Below, piece by piece: positions 1 to 5,060 of a stretch of DNA of 5,060 nt. The notes below the pieces were generated by a model that was not told the DNA's origin, made no database searches, and worked only from the letters and a program-made list of their open reading frames with translations. Each line of letters starts with the position of its first letter. Within the stretch, counting starts at the first letter, position 1. Both the position numbers and the translations under genes were made by a program. This DNA is from Hydrogenimonas sp. Lineage in GTDB: Bacteria > Campylobacterota > Campylobacteria > Campylobacterales > Hydrogenimonadaceae. The DNA lies in the NCBI GenBank assembly GCA_015494675.1, contig WGAW01000041.1, positions 1 to 5,060 of the forward strand. The letters run 5' to 3'.

Positions 1-128
1 CCGATAAAATTCGATGCCCGGCAGAGGAAGGTCCGGTCCGGGACGCCTTGCTTGTAAAACTATCGGCAATAAATAGTTTTTTGAAAGCTTGTCGCGGTCG
101 CTTTCGATAAGAACAGCGATCTTTACGA

Positions 129-134
129 TACAAT
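129..134 (+). promoter_or_regulatory. Possible -10 element for the small plus-strand gene
   Basis: TACAAT at 129-134 differs from the TATAAT consensus at one base and sits 29 bases before the ATG at 164. That would leave a short untranslated leader of roughly 20-25 bases holding the ribosome binding site. No convincing -35 hexamer is present 16-18 bases upstream. This is tolerable because campylobacterial sigma-70 promoters often lack one, but it keeps the call weak. Confidence 0.25.
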
Positions 135-150
135 TGGAGAAAAGATAGGT

Positions 151-157
151 AGGGGAG
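151..157 (+). promoter_or_regulatory. Strong Shine-Dalgarno site of the 34-residue membrane peptide gene
   Basis: AGGGGAG lies 6 bases before the ATG at 164-166, an ideal spacing. It is the main reason to take such a short open frame seriously and to choose this ATG over the in-frame ATG at 185-187. Confidence 0.5.
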
Positions 158-163
158 AGCTAT

Positions 164-268
164 ATGGATGATGAATGGGTAAGAATGGGGCTTCTGCTGG
201 GGGTCGTTATAGTCATGATCGTCGTGCTGAAGTCTCCGAAAAAGAGGAAAAAAGAGGAGGAGAGGTAG
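164..268 (+). CDS. Small single-pass membrane peptide, 34 residues, function unknown
   Basis: The frame runs from ATG at 164 to TAG at 266-268. It has three visible parts: an acidic N-terminus (MDDEW), an uninterrupted hydrophobic stretch of about 15 residues (positions 8-22, rich in Leu, Val, Ile and Gly), and a strongly charged tail (KSPKKRKKEEER, 23-34). The positive-inside rule predicts N-terminus out, C-terminus in. The hydrophobic core is short for a membrane span, though Val6 and Trp5 could extend it. A strong ribosome binding site at 151-157 supports translation. The gene converges on pepA, with 21 bases between the two stop codons, so it is not part of the main operon. I do not recognise the family and assign no function. 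Small hydrophobic peptides with basic tails are seen as accessory subunits of membrane complexes, small regulators and toxins, and nothing here separates these. The alternative is a chance frame, but the clean hydrophobic-then-basic layout argues against that. Confidence 0.5.
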   Translation: MDDEWVRMGLLLGVVIVMIVVLKSPKKRKKEEER

Positions 269-280
269 AGATCCCCCTCC
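248..280 (-). terminator. Weak candidate terminator downstream of pepA
   Basis: Reading the minus strand just past the pepA stop, GGAGG (280-276) can pair with CCTCC (260-256) across a 15-base loop. Flanking bases could pair partly as GGAGGGG with CCTCTCC. After TC at 255-254 comes a run of six T (253-248). Position and T-run suit an intrinsic terminator for the operon. The stem is short and the loop long, so it is marginal. The T-run is also the complement of lysine codons in the small plus-strand gene, which could explain it without any termination role. Confidence 0.3.
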
Positions 281-289
281 TGTGCGCTC

Positions 290-1765
290 TTAAGACTCTT
301 TCTCTTTGAGTTTCTGTTTCACTGTCTGCTCGAACCATTTTACGGTCATGCGTACGCCTGCACCGCTGGCACCTGCGGGGTTGTATCCCCACGCTTTCTC
401 GACATATGCCGGTCCGGCTATATCGAGGTGCAGCCACTTGTGTTTGTACTCTTTCTCTATGAAATGGTCGAGGAAGAGTGCGGCGGTCAGCGCCCCGCCG
501 TAGCGAGTTGAGGAGATGTTGCATACATCGGCTATATCGCTCTTTATAAGCTTTTTCAGATAGCGGTTGAAAGGAAGTGTGCCTGTAAGCTCTCCGGCGT
601 TTGACGCCGCCTTCGAAAAGCTGTGCTTGAGAGCTCTGTCGTGCCCCATCAGGCCCGTCGTGTACTCTCCGAGGGCTACGACACACGCTCCCGTAAGTGT
701 CGCGAAGTCGAGCAGATAGTCCGGCTCCACCTTCTCCTGTGCGTAGCAGAGGCAGTCCGCGAGTACCAGGCGACCTTCAGCATCGGTGTTGCGAATCTCT
801 ATCGTCTTGCCGTTTTTGGCCCTTAAGACGTCGTCGGGTTTGTAGGCGTTTCCGCCTAACATATTTTCGGTCGCGCCGACTATTCCGTGCACCTCTATCG
901 GAAGTTTCAGCTCGCTTACCGCCTTCATGATGCCGAGCACGGCACATGCACCCGCTTTGTCCGACTTCATCGTCACCATATATTCGGCAGGTTTCAAACT
1001 CAGTCCGCCGCTGTCGTAGGTGAGACCCTTGCCTACGAGTGCTACCCTGTATAGCGGGTTCTGCGGCCTGTAAGAGAGATGAACCAGTCGCGGGGGATGG
1101 TCGCTTGCTCGGCTTACCGCCAGGAACGCTCCCATGTTTTCGGCTTCTATACCCTTTTCATCCAGAACGATACAGTCGAGGCCGTTCTCCTCCGCCAGAG
1201 ATACAGCTTTGAGCGCAAGCATCTCCGGTGTCATGTCGTCGGGCGGGGTATTGACCAGGTTTCTTACGTAGTTTGTGGCTCTTGCGACGGTGACGGCCGA
1301 CTCGATATATCCTGCCGCCTTCTCGGCATCGATGCTCTTGGAGTTGAAATCTTCCGTGCTGATCGTCACTCTCTTTACAGGATGCTTCGCCTTTTCGGTT
1401 TTGTATTCGTCGTACTCGTAATCTCCAAAGACCATCCCCTCGGCCATCGCTTTTACATTCTGCGCTGAACACTTTCCGAGGTAGAGGCCGGTTTTGACAT
1501 GCTCCGCTTTCGTCTTTCTGGCCGCCCGAAGGGCCGCCGCAAAAGCGCTGCGTATATCGTCGTGGTGTAGCGAATCGGAGCCTACATAGAGCCTCTTTTT
1601 CTCAAGAAGAAGGCACGTTTCGTCCTGAGCTCCTTCAAACCCCGCCAGTTCCAGCAGATTCCGATCTTCGATCCAACGGTGGTCGAAATTTTTGGCGACA
1701 ATACACAAAATCTCAAGATCCGCAGATATTTCACTTCTCGGCTTTTTCGATATTTCTATTTGCAT
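290..1765 (-). CDS. pepA: Leucyl (cytosol) aminopeptidase, peptidase family M17
   Basis: This is a two-metal aminopeptidase that removes N-terminal residues, notably leucine, from peptides in the cytoplasm. At 491 residues it has the family's normal length. It has a variable N-terminal domain (about 1-165) and a C-terminal catalytic domain (about 165-491). The M17 signature NTDAEGRL is at 326-333. By spacing against E. coli PepA, the metal ligands are Lys246, Asp251, Asp269, Asp328 and Glu330, and the catalytic pair is Lys258 and Arg332; all are present, so the enzyme should be active. The family usually forms hexamers. E. coli PepA also binds DNA as XerA, but whether this one does cannot be seen. 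The ATG at 1765 is favoured because GAGGGAGA (1779-1772) lies 6 bases upstream. Start and binding site both lie inside the end of dedA, a 35-base overlap that suggests translational coupling. It is the last gene of the operon. In C. jejuni and H. pylori, as I recall, pepA is also preceded by dedA and apt. Confidence 0.97.
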   Translation of the reverse strand: MQIEISKKPRSEISADLEILCIVAKNFDHRWIEDRNLLELAGFEGAQDETCLLLEKKRLYVGSDSLHHDDIRSAFAAALRAARKTKAEHVKTGLYLGKCSAQNVKAMAEGMVFGDYEYDEYKTEKAKHPVKRVTISTEDFNSKSIDAEKAAGYIESAVTVARATNYVRNLVNTPPDDMTPEMLALKAVSLAEENGLDCIVLDEKGIEAENMGAFLAVSRASDHPPRLVHLSYRPQNPLYRVALVGKGLTYDSGGLSLKPAEYMVTMKSDKAGACAVLGIMKAVSELKLPIEVHGIVGATENMLGGNAYKPDDVLRAKNGKTIEIRNTDAEGRLVLADCLCYAQEKVEPDYLLDFATLTGACVVALGEYTTGLMGHDRALKHSFSKAASNAGELTGTLPFNRYLKKLIKSDIADVCNISSTRYGGALTAALFLDHFIEKEYKHKWLHLDIAGPAYVEKAWGYNPAGASGAGVRMTVKWFEQTVKQKLKEKES

Positions 1766-2348
1766 TTCTAATCTCCCTCTTTTTGATTATACTGTTTTCA
1801 AAACTCTTGAAGGCGTATGTGACGCCCAAAAAGAGCACAACTGCCAGCGGCAGGGCAAAGTACCAGTGCTCTTTCGAGTATTCCACTATTTTAAGTATCT
1901 CCTCTCCGAAGATATAGGCGAGCACAATTGTTACGGCGGCCCATACCTGCGCACTGAAGAAGTTTATCAGCGCGAACTTTCCCGCATCGTAACGCGTAAG
2001 GCCTATGCTCATCGGAATGATCGTCCTCAATCCGTAGAGGTATCTCTGTATGAATATGATGGGCCAGCCGTACTTCTTCAACAGAAGGTGCGCTATCGCA
2101 AATTTTCTGCGATGTTTGTGCATATATTTATGAATGAACCTTTTGTTGTAGCGCCCTATGTAGAAGTAGATCTGATCACCCGTAAACCCCCCCAGACCTG
2201 CAACAAATATGGCCAGAGCCATATTCATGTCTCCTGTATGGACCATGGTTCCGGCCATGATGAGCCCAAGCTCCCCCTCCAGTACGCTCCACAGAAAGAG
2301 TATTATATACCCGTATTCCCTCAGAGCGTCTATCAGAAACTGTTCCAT
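1731..2348 (-). CDS. dedA: DedA family integral membrane protein (SNARE-associated/VTT domain)
   Basis: This inner-membrane protein of 205 residues has the normal size for DedA. The family takes part in recycling undecaprenyl phosphate or other phospholipid carriers and in membrane homeostasis, and some members depend on the proton motive force. Visible elements in order: a hydrophobic N-terminal segment ending in the acidic motif SVLEGELGL (Glu24, Glu26), GGFTGDQIYFYIGR with Asp58 and Arg66 (53-66), and FIQRYLYGLRTIIP (99-112). In the last motif Arg102 and Arg108 have the same six-residue spacing as the functional Arg130/Arg136 pair of E. coli YqjA. Two more hydrophobic stretches follow (about 127-148 and 163-180), then a highly charged tail (181-205), probably cytoplasmic. 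The usual Pro-Gly of the first DedA motif is replaced by Gly-Glu-Leu-Gly. The ATG at 2348 follows the trpB stop by 9 bases, with AGAGGG in that gap starting at the trpB TAA, so the two genes are likely coupled. The exact substrate cannot be told from sequence. Confidence 0.9.
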   Translation of the reverse strand: MEQFLIDALREYGYIILFLWSVLEGELGLIMAGTMVHTGDMNMALAIFVAGLGGFTGDQIYFYIGRYNKRFIHKYMHKHRRKFAIAHLLLKKYGWPIIFIQRYLYGLRTIIPMSIGLTRYDAGKFALINFFSAQVWAAVTIVLAYIFGEEILKIVEYSKEHWYFALPLAVVLFLGVTYAFKSFENSIIKKREIRNANRNIEKAEK

Positions 2349-2357
2349 CCGCCCTCT

Positions 2358-3563
2358 TTAATCGAAATGTAGAAGGTCTTTGGCCTGAATCATATCTTTG
2401 TCGCCGCGGCCGGAGAGGTTGACGATTACAAGCGAGTTTTTCAGTTTTGCGGGGTCCATCTTTTTAAGGTAGGCGATTGCGTGTGAACTCTCGAACGCGG
2501 GGATAATACCCTCTTTTTGGCTCAGCCATACGAAAGCCTCAATCGCTTCCTTGTCGGTGACTGTGTCGTACTCGGCCGCGCCTATATCTTTGAGGTAGGC
2601 GTGCTCGGGACCGATTCCGGGGTAGTCGAGACCCGCCGATATGGAGTGGGCTTCGAGTATCTGGCCGTCTTCGTCCTGAAGCAGGTAGCTCATCTGGCCG
2701 TGGAGCACTCCCGGGCTTCCTTTTGCCAGGCTTGCACCGTGTTTGTCGGTGTCGAGCCCGAGACCGCCCGCCTCTATGCCTATGCAGGTCGTTTCGCTAT
2801 CTTCGAGAAAGTGGGCGAATATCCCCATCGCGTTGCTTCCGCCTCCTATGCAGGCGATGACGTAGTCGGGAAGGCGGTTCTGCGCCTTCAGGATCTGCGC
2901 CTTCGCTTCGTAGCCTATGATCGCCTGGAAGTCTCGCACCATCATCGGGTAGGGGTGGGGGCCGGCCACCGTGCCGATAATGTAGAATGTGTCGCGCGCA
3001 TTGGTGACCCAGTGGCGGATAGCGTCGTTCATCGCGTCTTTCAGGGTCTTGCTACCGCTCTCTACGGCGTGGACTTTCGCACCAAGCAGCTTCATTCGAA
3101 AAACGTTGAGCTCCTGTCTCGCGACATCTTTGGCTCCCATGAATATTTCGCACTCTAGCCCCAGAAGTGCGGCTATCGTTGCGGTAGCGACACCGTGCTG
3201 GCCCGCACCGGTTTCGGCTATCACCTTTCTCTTGCCGAGACGTTTGGCGATAAGCCCCTGAAGGATCGTGTTGTTCACCTTGTGCGCGCCGGTGTGGTTG
3301 AGATCTTCACGTTTCAGGTATACGGTAGCCCCTACATCGTCGGATATGTTCTTTGCGTAGTAAAGAGGGCTCGGTCTGCCTACGTAGTGCTCCAGATAGT
3401 AGTGTGCCTCTTCCCAGAACGTTTCGTCGAAACGGATCTTTGCATACGCTTCGTCAAGCTCTTTTAGTATCGGCATCAGGGTTTCGGGAACATAGCGACC
3501 GCCGAACTTTCCGAAGTGTCCCAGGTTGTCCGGGTCGAACTTCAGGGGCTTGGGTATATACAT
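2358..3563 (-). CDS. trpB: Tryptophan synthase beta chain
   Basis: This PLP enzyme joins indole and L-serine to make L-tryptophan. It normally works as an alpha2-beta2 complex with TrpA, which supplies indole. At 401 residues it has the standard length for the TrpB1 class. Visible landmarks: [16 protein letters not shown] (83-98) with the PLP lysine Lys95, AETGAGQHG (116-124) with catalytic Glu117, the PLP phosphate-binding loop GGGSNAMG (240-247), [12 protein letters not shown] (310-321) with the mobile-loop Asp313, and NLSGRGDKD (382-390) with Ser384 near the PLP ring nitrogen. All are intact. The open frame extends 33 codons upstream to 3662. The ATG at 3563 is chosen because it begins the conserved [10 protein letters not shown], has a strong GGAGGT site six bases upstream, and overlaps the apt stop by one base (TGATG); the extension would lie entirely over apt. 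No trpA or other trp gene is in the window. The neighbours are salvage, membrane and peptidase genes, so this beta gene is detached from a trp operon. Confidence 0.97.
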   Translation of the reverse strand: MYIPKPLKFDPDNLGHFGKFGGRYVPETLMPILKELDEAYAKIRFDETFWEEAHYYLEHYVGRPSPLYYAKNISDDVGATVYLKREDLNHTGAHKVNNTILQGLIAKRLGKRKVIAETGAGQHGVATATIAALLGLECEIFMGAKDVARQELNVFRMKLLGAKVHAVESGSKTLKDAMNDAIRHWVTNARDTFYIIGTVAGPHPYPMMVRDFQAIIGYEAKAQILKAQNRLPDYVIACIGGGSNAMGIFAHFLEDSETTCIGIEAGGLGLDTDKHGASLAKGSPGVLHGQMSYLLQDEDGQILEAHSISAGLDYPGIGPEHAYLKDIGAAEYDTVTDKEAIEAFVWLSQKEGIIPAFESSHAIAYLKKMDPAKLKNSLVIVNLSGRGDKDMIQAKDLLHFD

Positions 3564-4114
3564 CACTCGACCTCCAGAACGGAGTAGTGTGAGGTTATGC
3601 TCTCGAGCTTTTGCGTACCGCCGAGGAAAGCGAGGTTGATGACGAAGCAGGCCTCTACGCACTCGGCTCCGGCATCTCTGATCAGCTTTGCGGCCGCCGC
3701 GGCGGTTCCGCCCGTCGCGATCAGGTCATCGATAAGAAGGACCTTCGCCCCCTTTTTGCTCCCGAACGCGTCTATATGGATCTCCACTTCGTCGAAGCCG
3801 TACTCGAGCGCGTACTTCTCGGCTATCGTCGCGGAGGGGAGCTTGCCTTTTTTGCGCACCGGAACGAAACCTATGCCGAGTTTGGCCGCAAGAGCCGCAC
3901 CGAAGATGAAACCGCGGCTCTCTATGCCTGCAATATAGTCGAGATCGTACTCTGCGTATCTTTCTTCGAGGTGTCCCATCAGTAGAGAGTAGGCCTCAGG
4001 GTTGTTAAGCAGAGTCGTGATGTCTTTAAAGAGTATTCCCGGTTTCGGAAAGTCGGGGACATCGCGTATCGACTCCATCAGAAACGTTTTTTCGACATTC
4101 GTCAAACTCTTCAT
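3563..4114 (-). CDS. apt: Adenine phosphoribosyltransferase
   Basis: This enzyme converts adenine and PRPP to AMP and pyrophosphate, the adenine salvage step, in the cytoplasm. The length of 183 residues equals that of the E. coli enzyme. Visible motifs: [12 protein letters not shown] (22-33), typical of bacterial Apt; the ESRGFIFG segment (65-72); and the PRPP-binding loop [13 protein letters not shown] (125-137), which holds the acidic pair Asp129-Asp130 and the ATGGT phosphate-binding turn. These separate it from the related xanthine and hypoxanthine enzymes. The ATG at 4114 has AGAAGGA about nine bases upstream, in the 19-base gap after the coiled-coil gene; a later ATG at codon 13 would cut into the N-terminal helix. 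The TGA stop shares its A with the trpB ATG. Its PRPP comes from ribose 5-phosphate, the product of the rpiB enzyme at the head of the same operon, a plausible metabolic link. Confidence 0.97.
   Translation of the reverse strand: MKSLTNVEKTFLMESIRDVPDFPKPGILFKDITTLLNNPEAYSLLMGHLEERYAEYDLDYIAGIESRGFIFGAALAAKLGIGFVPVRKKGKLPSATIAEKYALEYGFDEVEIHIDAFGSKKGAKVLLIDDLIATGGTAAAAAKLIRDAGAECVEACFVINLAFLGGTQKLESITSHYSVLEVE
3570..3575 (-). promoter_or_regulatory. Strong Shine-Dalgarno site that decides the trpB start
   Basis: GGAGGT on the minus strand (3575-3570) lies inside the last codons of apt, six bases before the trpB ATG at 3563. It is the closest match to the anti-Shine-Dalgarno sequence in the operon. 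It supports the 401-residue TrpB over the longer in-frame alternative. It also suggests trpB can recruit ribosomes itself as well as by coupling to apt. Confidence 0.75.
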
Positions 4115-4133
4115 CGTTTGTTTTCCTTCTCTG

Positions 4134-4466
4134 TTACAATAGCGCTTCGATGCGCGATTCGAGATCTTTGATTCTGCTTCTTAGCTTCTCGTTTTCGATT
4201 CGGTACTGGCTGTTGCGCTGCTTTACCGTCTTTATCTCCCTTCGGAGTTTCGTCATCTGTTCGTTGAGAATGTCGATGTTGCCGAGGGCGCGCTGAAGCT
4301 GTATCTGGTATTTTCTTATCAGTACCTCCGCCTCTTTGAGCGTAAGTTTCATCACGTCGTTGTTCTTCTGCTCCTTGATGGTGAGGTTTTGAAAGTAGAA
4401 CATCTTTATAAGCAGAACTACCACCAGAACCAGTGAAACCGTAACGATTGACCACTCCAGGAACAT
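4134..4466 (-). CDS. Membrane-anchored coiled-coil protein, 110 residues, function unknown
   Basis: The protein opens with one hydrophobic segment (about 5-25, from Trp5 through Phe25, mostly Val, Leu and Ile). The rest is a long, charged, helix-favouring region. From about 67 to 109 it shows heptad spacing of hydrophobic residues (Leu74, Ile78, Val81, then Leu95, Ile99, Leu102, Ile106, Leu109), consistent with a coiled coil. No enzymatic motif is present. The layout is that of a membrane-tethered, probably self-associating, structural or scaffolding protein. The general look resembles short FtsB/FtsL-like division proteins, but that is only a resemblance and I make no assignment. Its ATG shares one base with the rpiB stop (TGATG). 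The upstream sequence offers only a weak AAGAG, so translation probably depends on ribosomes finishing rpiB. As I recall, C. jejuni and H. pylori also carry a small uncharacterised gene at this place between rpiB and apt, which favours a real conserved gene. Confidence 0.85.
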   Translation of the reverse strand: MFLEWSIVTVSLVLVVVLLIKMFYFQNLTIKEQKNNDVMKLTLKEAEVLIRKYQIQLQRALGNIDILNEQMTKLRREIKTVKQRNSQYRIENEKLRSRIKDLESRIEALL

Positions 4467-4909
4467 CAGTGACTCTTTTGGAGCGCCATTATCTTTTCGA
4501 CCCTACCTGTGTGGCGGCCTCCTTCAAAGCCGGTCGTCGTGAAGGCCTCTATCATCGACTCTATCACACCCGGGCCCGAAACCCGCTCGCCGAAGCAGAG
4601 GATGTTGGCGTCGTTGTGGGCCCGCGCCATCTGCGCGGTATAGTAGTCGTTGCAGTGTGCGGCCCTTATACCGTCTATCTTGTTGGCCGCTATGCTCATT
4701 CCTATGCCCGTACCGCAGATAAGTATGCCGAAGGAGCCTTTGTCCGAGACCACGGCACGCGAGACCTTTTCGGCATAGTCGGGGTAGTCGACCCTCTCTG
4801 CGTTTTCGGGGCCCATATCTATGACATCGTGACCTCTTGATTTCAGCATCTCTATAACCAGCCCCTTGACGGCAAATCCCGCGTGGTCGCTTCCGACGTA
4901 GAATTTCAT
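4466..4909 (-). CDS. rpiB: Ribose-5-phosphate isomerase B
   Basis: This enzyme interconverts ribulose 5-phosphate and ribose 5-phosphate in the pentose phosphate pathway, feeding PRPP, nucleotide and aromatic amino acid synthesis. At 147 residues it matches the RpiB/LacAB family (E. coli RpiB is 149). Landmarks: GSDHAG at the N-terminus (6-11, His9), DYPDYA (41-46), the active-site strand ICGTGIGMSIAANK (64-77) with catalytic Cys65, RAHNDANILCFGER (96-109) with His98, and FEGGRHTGRVEKI (128-140), whose Arg residues bind phosphate. All key positions fit RpiB. The related LacA and LacB normally occur as a pair beside lactose genes, which are absent. The ATG at 4909 begins a typical MKFYVGSDHAG and has AGGGGA (4920-4915) five bases upstream. 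It is the first gene of the operon, preceded by a leader of about 110 bases and a clear -10 element. No RpiA is visible here, so whether RpiB is the sole isomerase is unknown. Confidence 0.96.
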   Translation of the reverse strand: MKFYVGSDHAGFAVKGLVIEMLKSRGHDVIDMGPENAERVDYPDYAEKVSRAVVSDKGSFGILICGTGIGMSIAANKIDGIRAAHCNDYYTAQMARAHNDANILCFGERVSGPGVIESMIEAFTTTGFEGGRHTGRVEKIMALQKSH

Positions 4910-5019
4910 CCAAATCCCCTCTAAAAAAGTTTACTCCGTTTTTTGTTTGCGGGAGCGCGGCTCCCGTCTCTGCCTTCGGTGCACTGCGGACCGCGGAAGA
5001 GAGAGTTCTCTTTGTAATC
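4910..5019 (-). promoter_or_regulatory. Structured 5' leader of the rpiB operon
   Basis: Between the predicted transcription start near 5019 and the rpiB ATG lie about 110 bases with no convincing gene. They contain two perfect inverted repeats. At 4997-5012, AAGAGA and TCTCTT flank a 4-base loop close to the predicted start of the transcript. At 4950-4966, CGGGAGC and GCTCCCG flank a 3-base loop. Closer to the gene, A6 (4944-4939) and T6 (4928-4923) could pair around a 10-base loop just before the ribosome binding site. Other short palindromes are GCGGACCGC (4986-4994) and GTGCAC (4979-4984). No T-run follows either GC hairpin, so these are not attenuator-type terminators. I do not recognise a known riboswitch. 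The leader may control translation or stability of the mRNA, or the first repeat may be a DNA operator. Confidence 0.4.
4950..4966. repeat. Perfect 7-bp inverted repeat with 3-base loop
   Basis: CGGGAGC at 4950-4956 and GCTCCCG at 4960-4966 are exact complements around GCG. In the rpiB transcript this would form a stable, GC-rich hairpin about 40 bases before the start codon. No T-run follows it in the minus direction, where the next bases are A-rich, nor in the plus direction, so termination is unlikely. Confidence 0.6.
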
Positions 5020-5025
5020 GGCTAT

Positions 5026-5053
5026 ATTATACTAGAAAAACCCTGTAACTAAA
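5026..5053 (-). promoter_or_regulatory. Sigma-70-type promoter of the rpiB operon
   Basis: On the minus strand the -10 element is a perfect TATAAT (5031-5026) in the context TAGTATAATATAG. Sixteen bases upstream is TTTAGT (5053-5048), which matches the -35 consensus at only three of six positions. A T5 run (5040-5036) lies between them. A strong -10 with a poor -35 and upstream T-tracts is typical of housekeeping promoters in Campylobacterota. The expected start of transcription is around 5019. No other good promoter is visible between the operon genes. Confidence 0.65.
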
Positions 5054-5060
5054 GCTTCCG

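Larger units (their letters stand above)
1..159 (-). other. Open minus-strand frame without a start codon; possible gene fragment or 5' end of an unrecognised gene
   Basis: On the minus strand, one frame is open from the in-frame TAG at 162-160 to the left edge. From about position 126 downward it reads like ordinary protein, beginning VKIAVLIESDRDKLSKNYLL and ending at the edge with LPGIEFYR. The natural N-terminus would be at the GTA codon at 126-124. GTA is not a normal start, no ATG or GTG occurs in frame, and the only TTG (69-67) lies well inside the protein-like stretch. No Shine-Dalgarno sequence precedes it. I do not recognise the family. It may be a decayed 5' end, a gene hit by a base error at its start codon, or a chance open frame. 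Codon third positions are less G+C-rich than in trpB, which weakens the coding case. On the plus strand, the frame starting at base 3 is also open, to TAA at 108-110, so neither strand is proven. Confidence 0.25.

Noticed and set aside
24..41. GAGGAAGGTCCGG resembling the 5' conserved block of RNase P RNA
   Set aside because: The match is short and imperfect, the neighbouring helices and the rest of the RNA are missing, and the following sequence contains a better-supported small gene.
1692..2372. 226-residue plus-strand open frame
   Set aside because: It lies across dedA and both its neighbours, has no coherent domain, and is a complement shadow of well-supported minus-strand genes.
2517..3158. 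213-residue plus-strand open frame antisense to trpB
   Set aside because: It mirrors highly conserved TrpB coding sequence and has no recognisable motif or start signal.
3564..3662. Upstream in-frame extension of trpB giving a 434-residue protein
   Set aside because: The extra 33 residues lie wholly over apt, are arginine-rich and unlike any TrpB N-terminus. The ATG at 3563 has the strong ribosome binding site and begins the conserved sequence.
3611..3985. 124-residue plus-strand open frame antisense to apt
   Set aside because: It is a shadow of apt with no family-like features or ribosome binding site.
4950..4966. GC-rich hairpin as an intrinsic terminator of an upstream gene
   Set aside because: No T-run follows the stem in either direction; the T-rich stretch lies on the wrong side for the plus strand and reads as A on the minus strand.
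4931..4984. GTG-initiated 17-codon arginine- and lysine-rich frame in the rpiB leader (possible leader peptide)
   Set aside because: It has no ribosome binding site and a GTG start inside a palindrome, and its composition is explained by the GC-rich hairpin sequence. There is no attenuator terminator for it to control.
4923..5052. Plus-strand open frame ending in TAA near 5052 through the promoter region
   Set aside because: It has no ATG, GTG or TTG start, and it overlaps a clear minus-strand promoter and leader.
1..5060. Search for CRISPR arrays, insertion sequences, tRNA or rRNA genes and attachment sites
   Set aside because: No direct-repeat array, transposase-like frame, tRNA cloverleaf or rRNA signature was seen; nearly all the sequence is explained by six housekeeping genes.

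Overview
The window is a compact, one-directional block of core bacterial genes. The best match is a member of the Campylobacterota (the former Epsilonproteobacteria). Three things point there: the gene order rpiB, small coiled-coil membrane protein, apt, (trpB), dedA, pepA, which I recall from Campylobacter jejuni and Helicobacter pylori minus the trpB; a T-rich promoter with a good -10 and almost no -35; and tightly overlapping gene junctions. Base composition looks close to half G+C, which is high for Campylobacter or Helicobacter. A free-living, Sulfurovum/Nitratifractor-like relative is therefore more likely, but the genus is an inference from memory and not demonstrated here.

Layout, right to left, because all six main genes are on the minus strand: 5026-5053 is the apparent promoter. 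4910-5019 is a roughly 110-base leader with two inverted repeats. rpiB is at 4466-4909, a one-pass coiled-coil protein at 4134-4466, apt at 3563-4114, trpB at 2358-3563, dedA at 1731-2348 and pepA at 290-1765. The genes are fused head to tail: rpiB/coiled-coil and apt/trpB share a base in TGATG junctions, apt follows the coiled-coil gene after 19 bases, dedA follows trpB after 9, and pepA starts 35 bases inside dedA. No internal terminator is visible, so this is most simply one operon.

At the left end, a convergent plus-strand gene at 164-268 appears to encode a 34-residue single-pass membrane peptide with a strong ribosome binding site. It stops 21 bases before the pepA stop. A weak minus-strand terminator for the operon may lie inside it. 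The first 160 bases hold no gene I can firmly place. One minus-strand frame there reads like protein but has no recognised start codon.

Functionally the operon is a housekeeping mixture: a pentose-phosphate isomerase supplying ribose 5-phosphate (rpiB), a PRPP-using purine salvage enzyme (apt), the last step of tryptophan synthesis (trpB), a membrane lipid-carrier or transporter-like protein (dedA) and a cytosolic aminopeptidase (pepA). rpiB and apt are linked through ribose 5-phosphate and PRPP. The point most worth attention is trpB, placed inside an otherwise conserved cluster and away from trpA. I found no defence system, mobile element, CRISPR array or RNA gene. This looks like an ordinary chromosomal region with a few small unexplained details.
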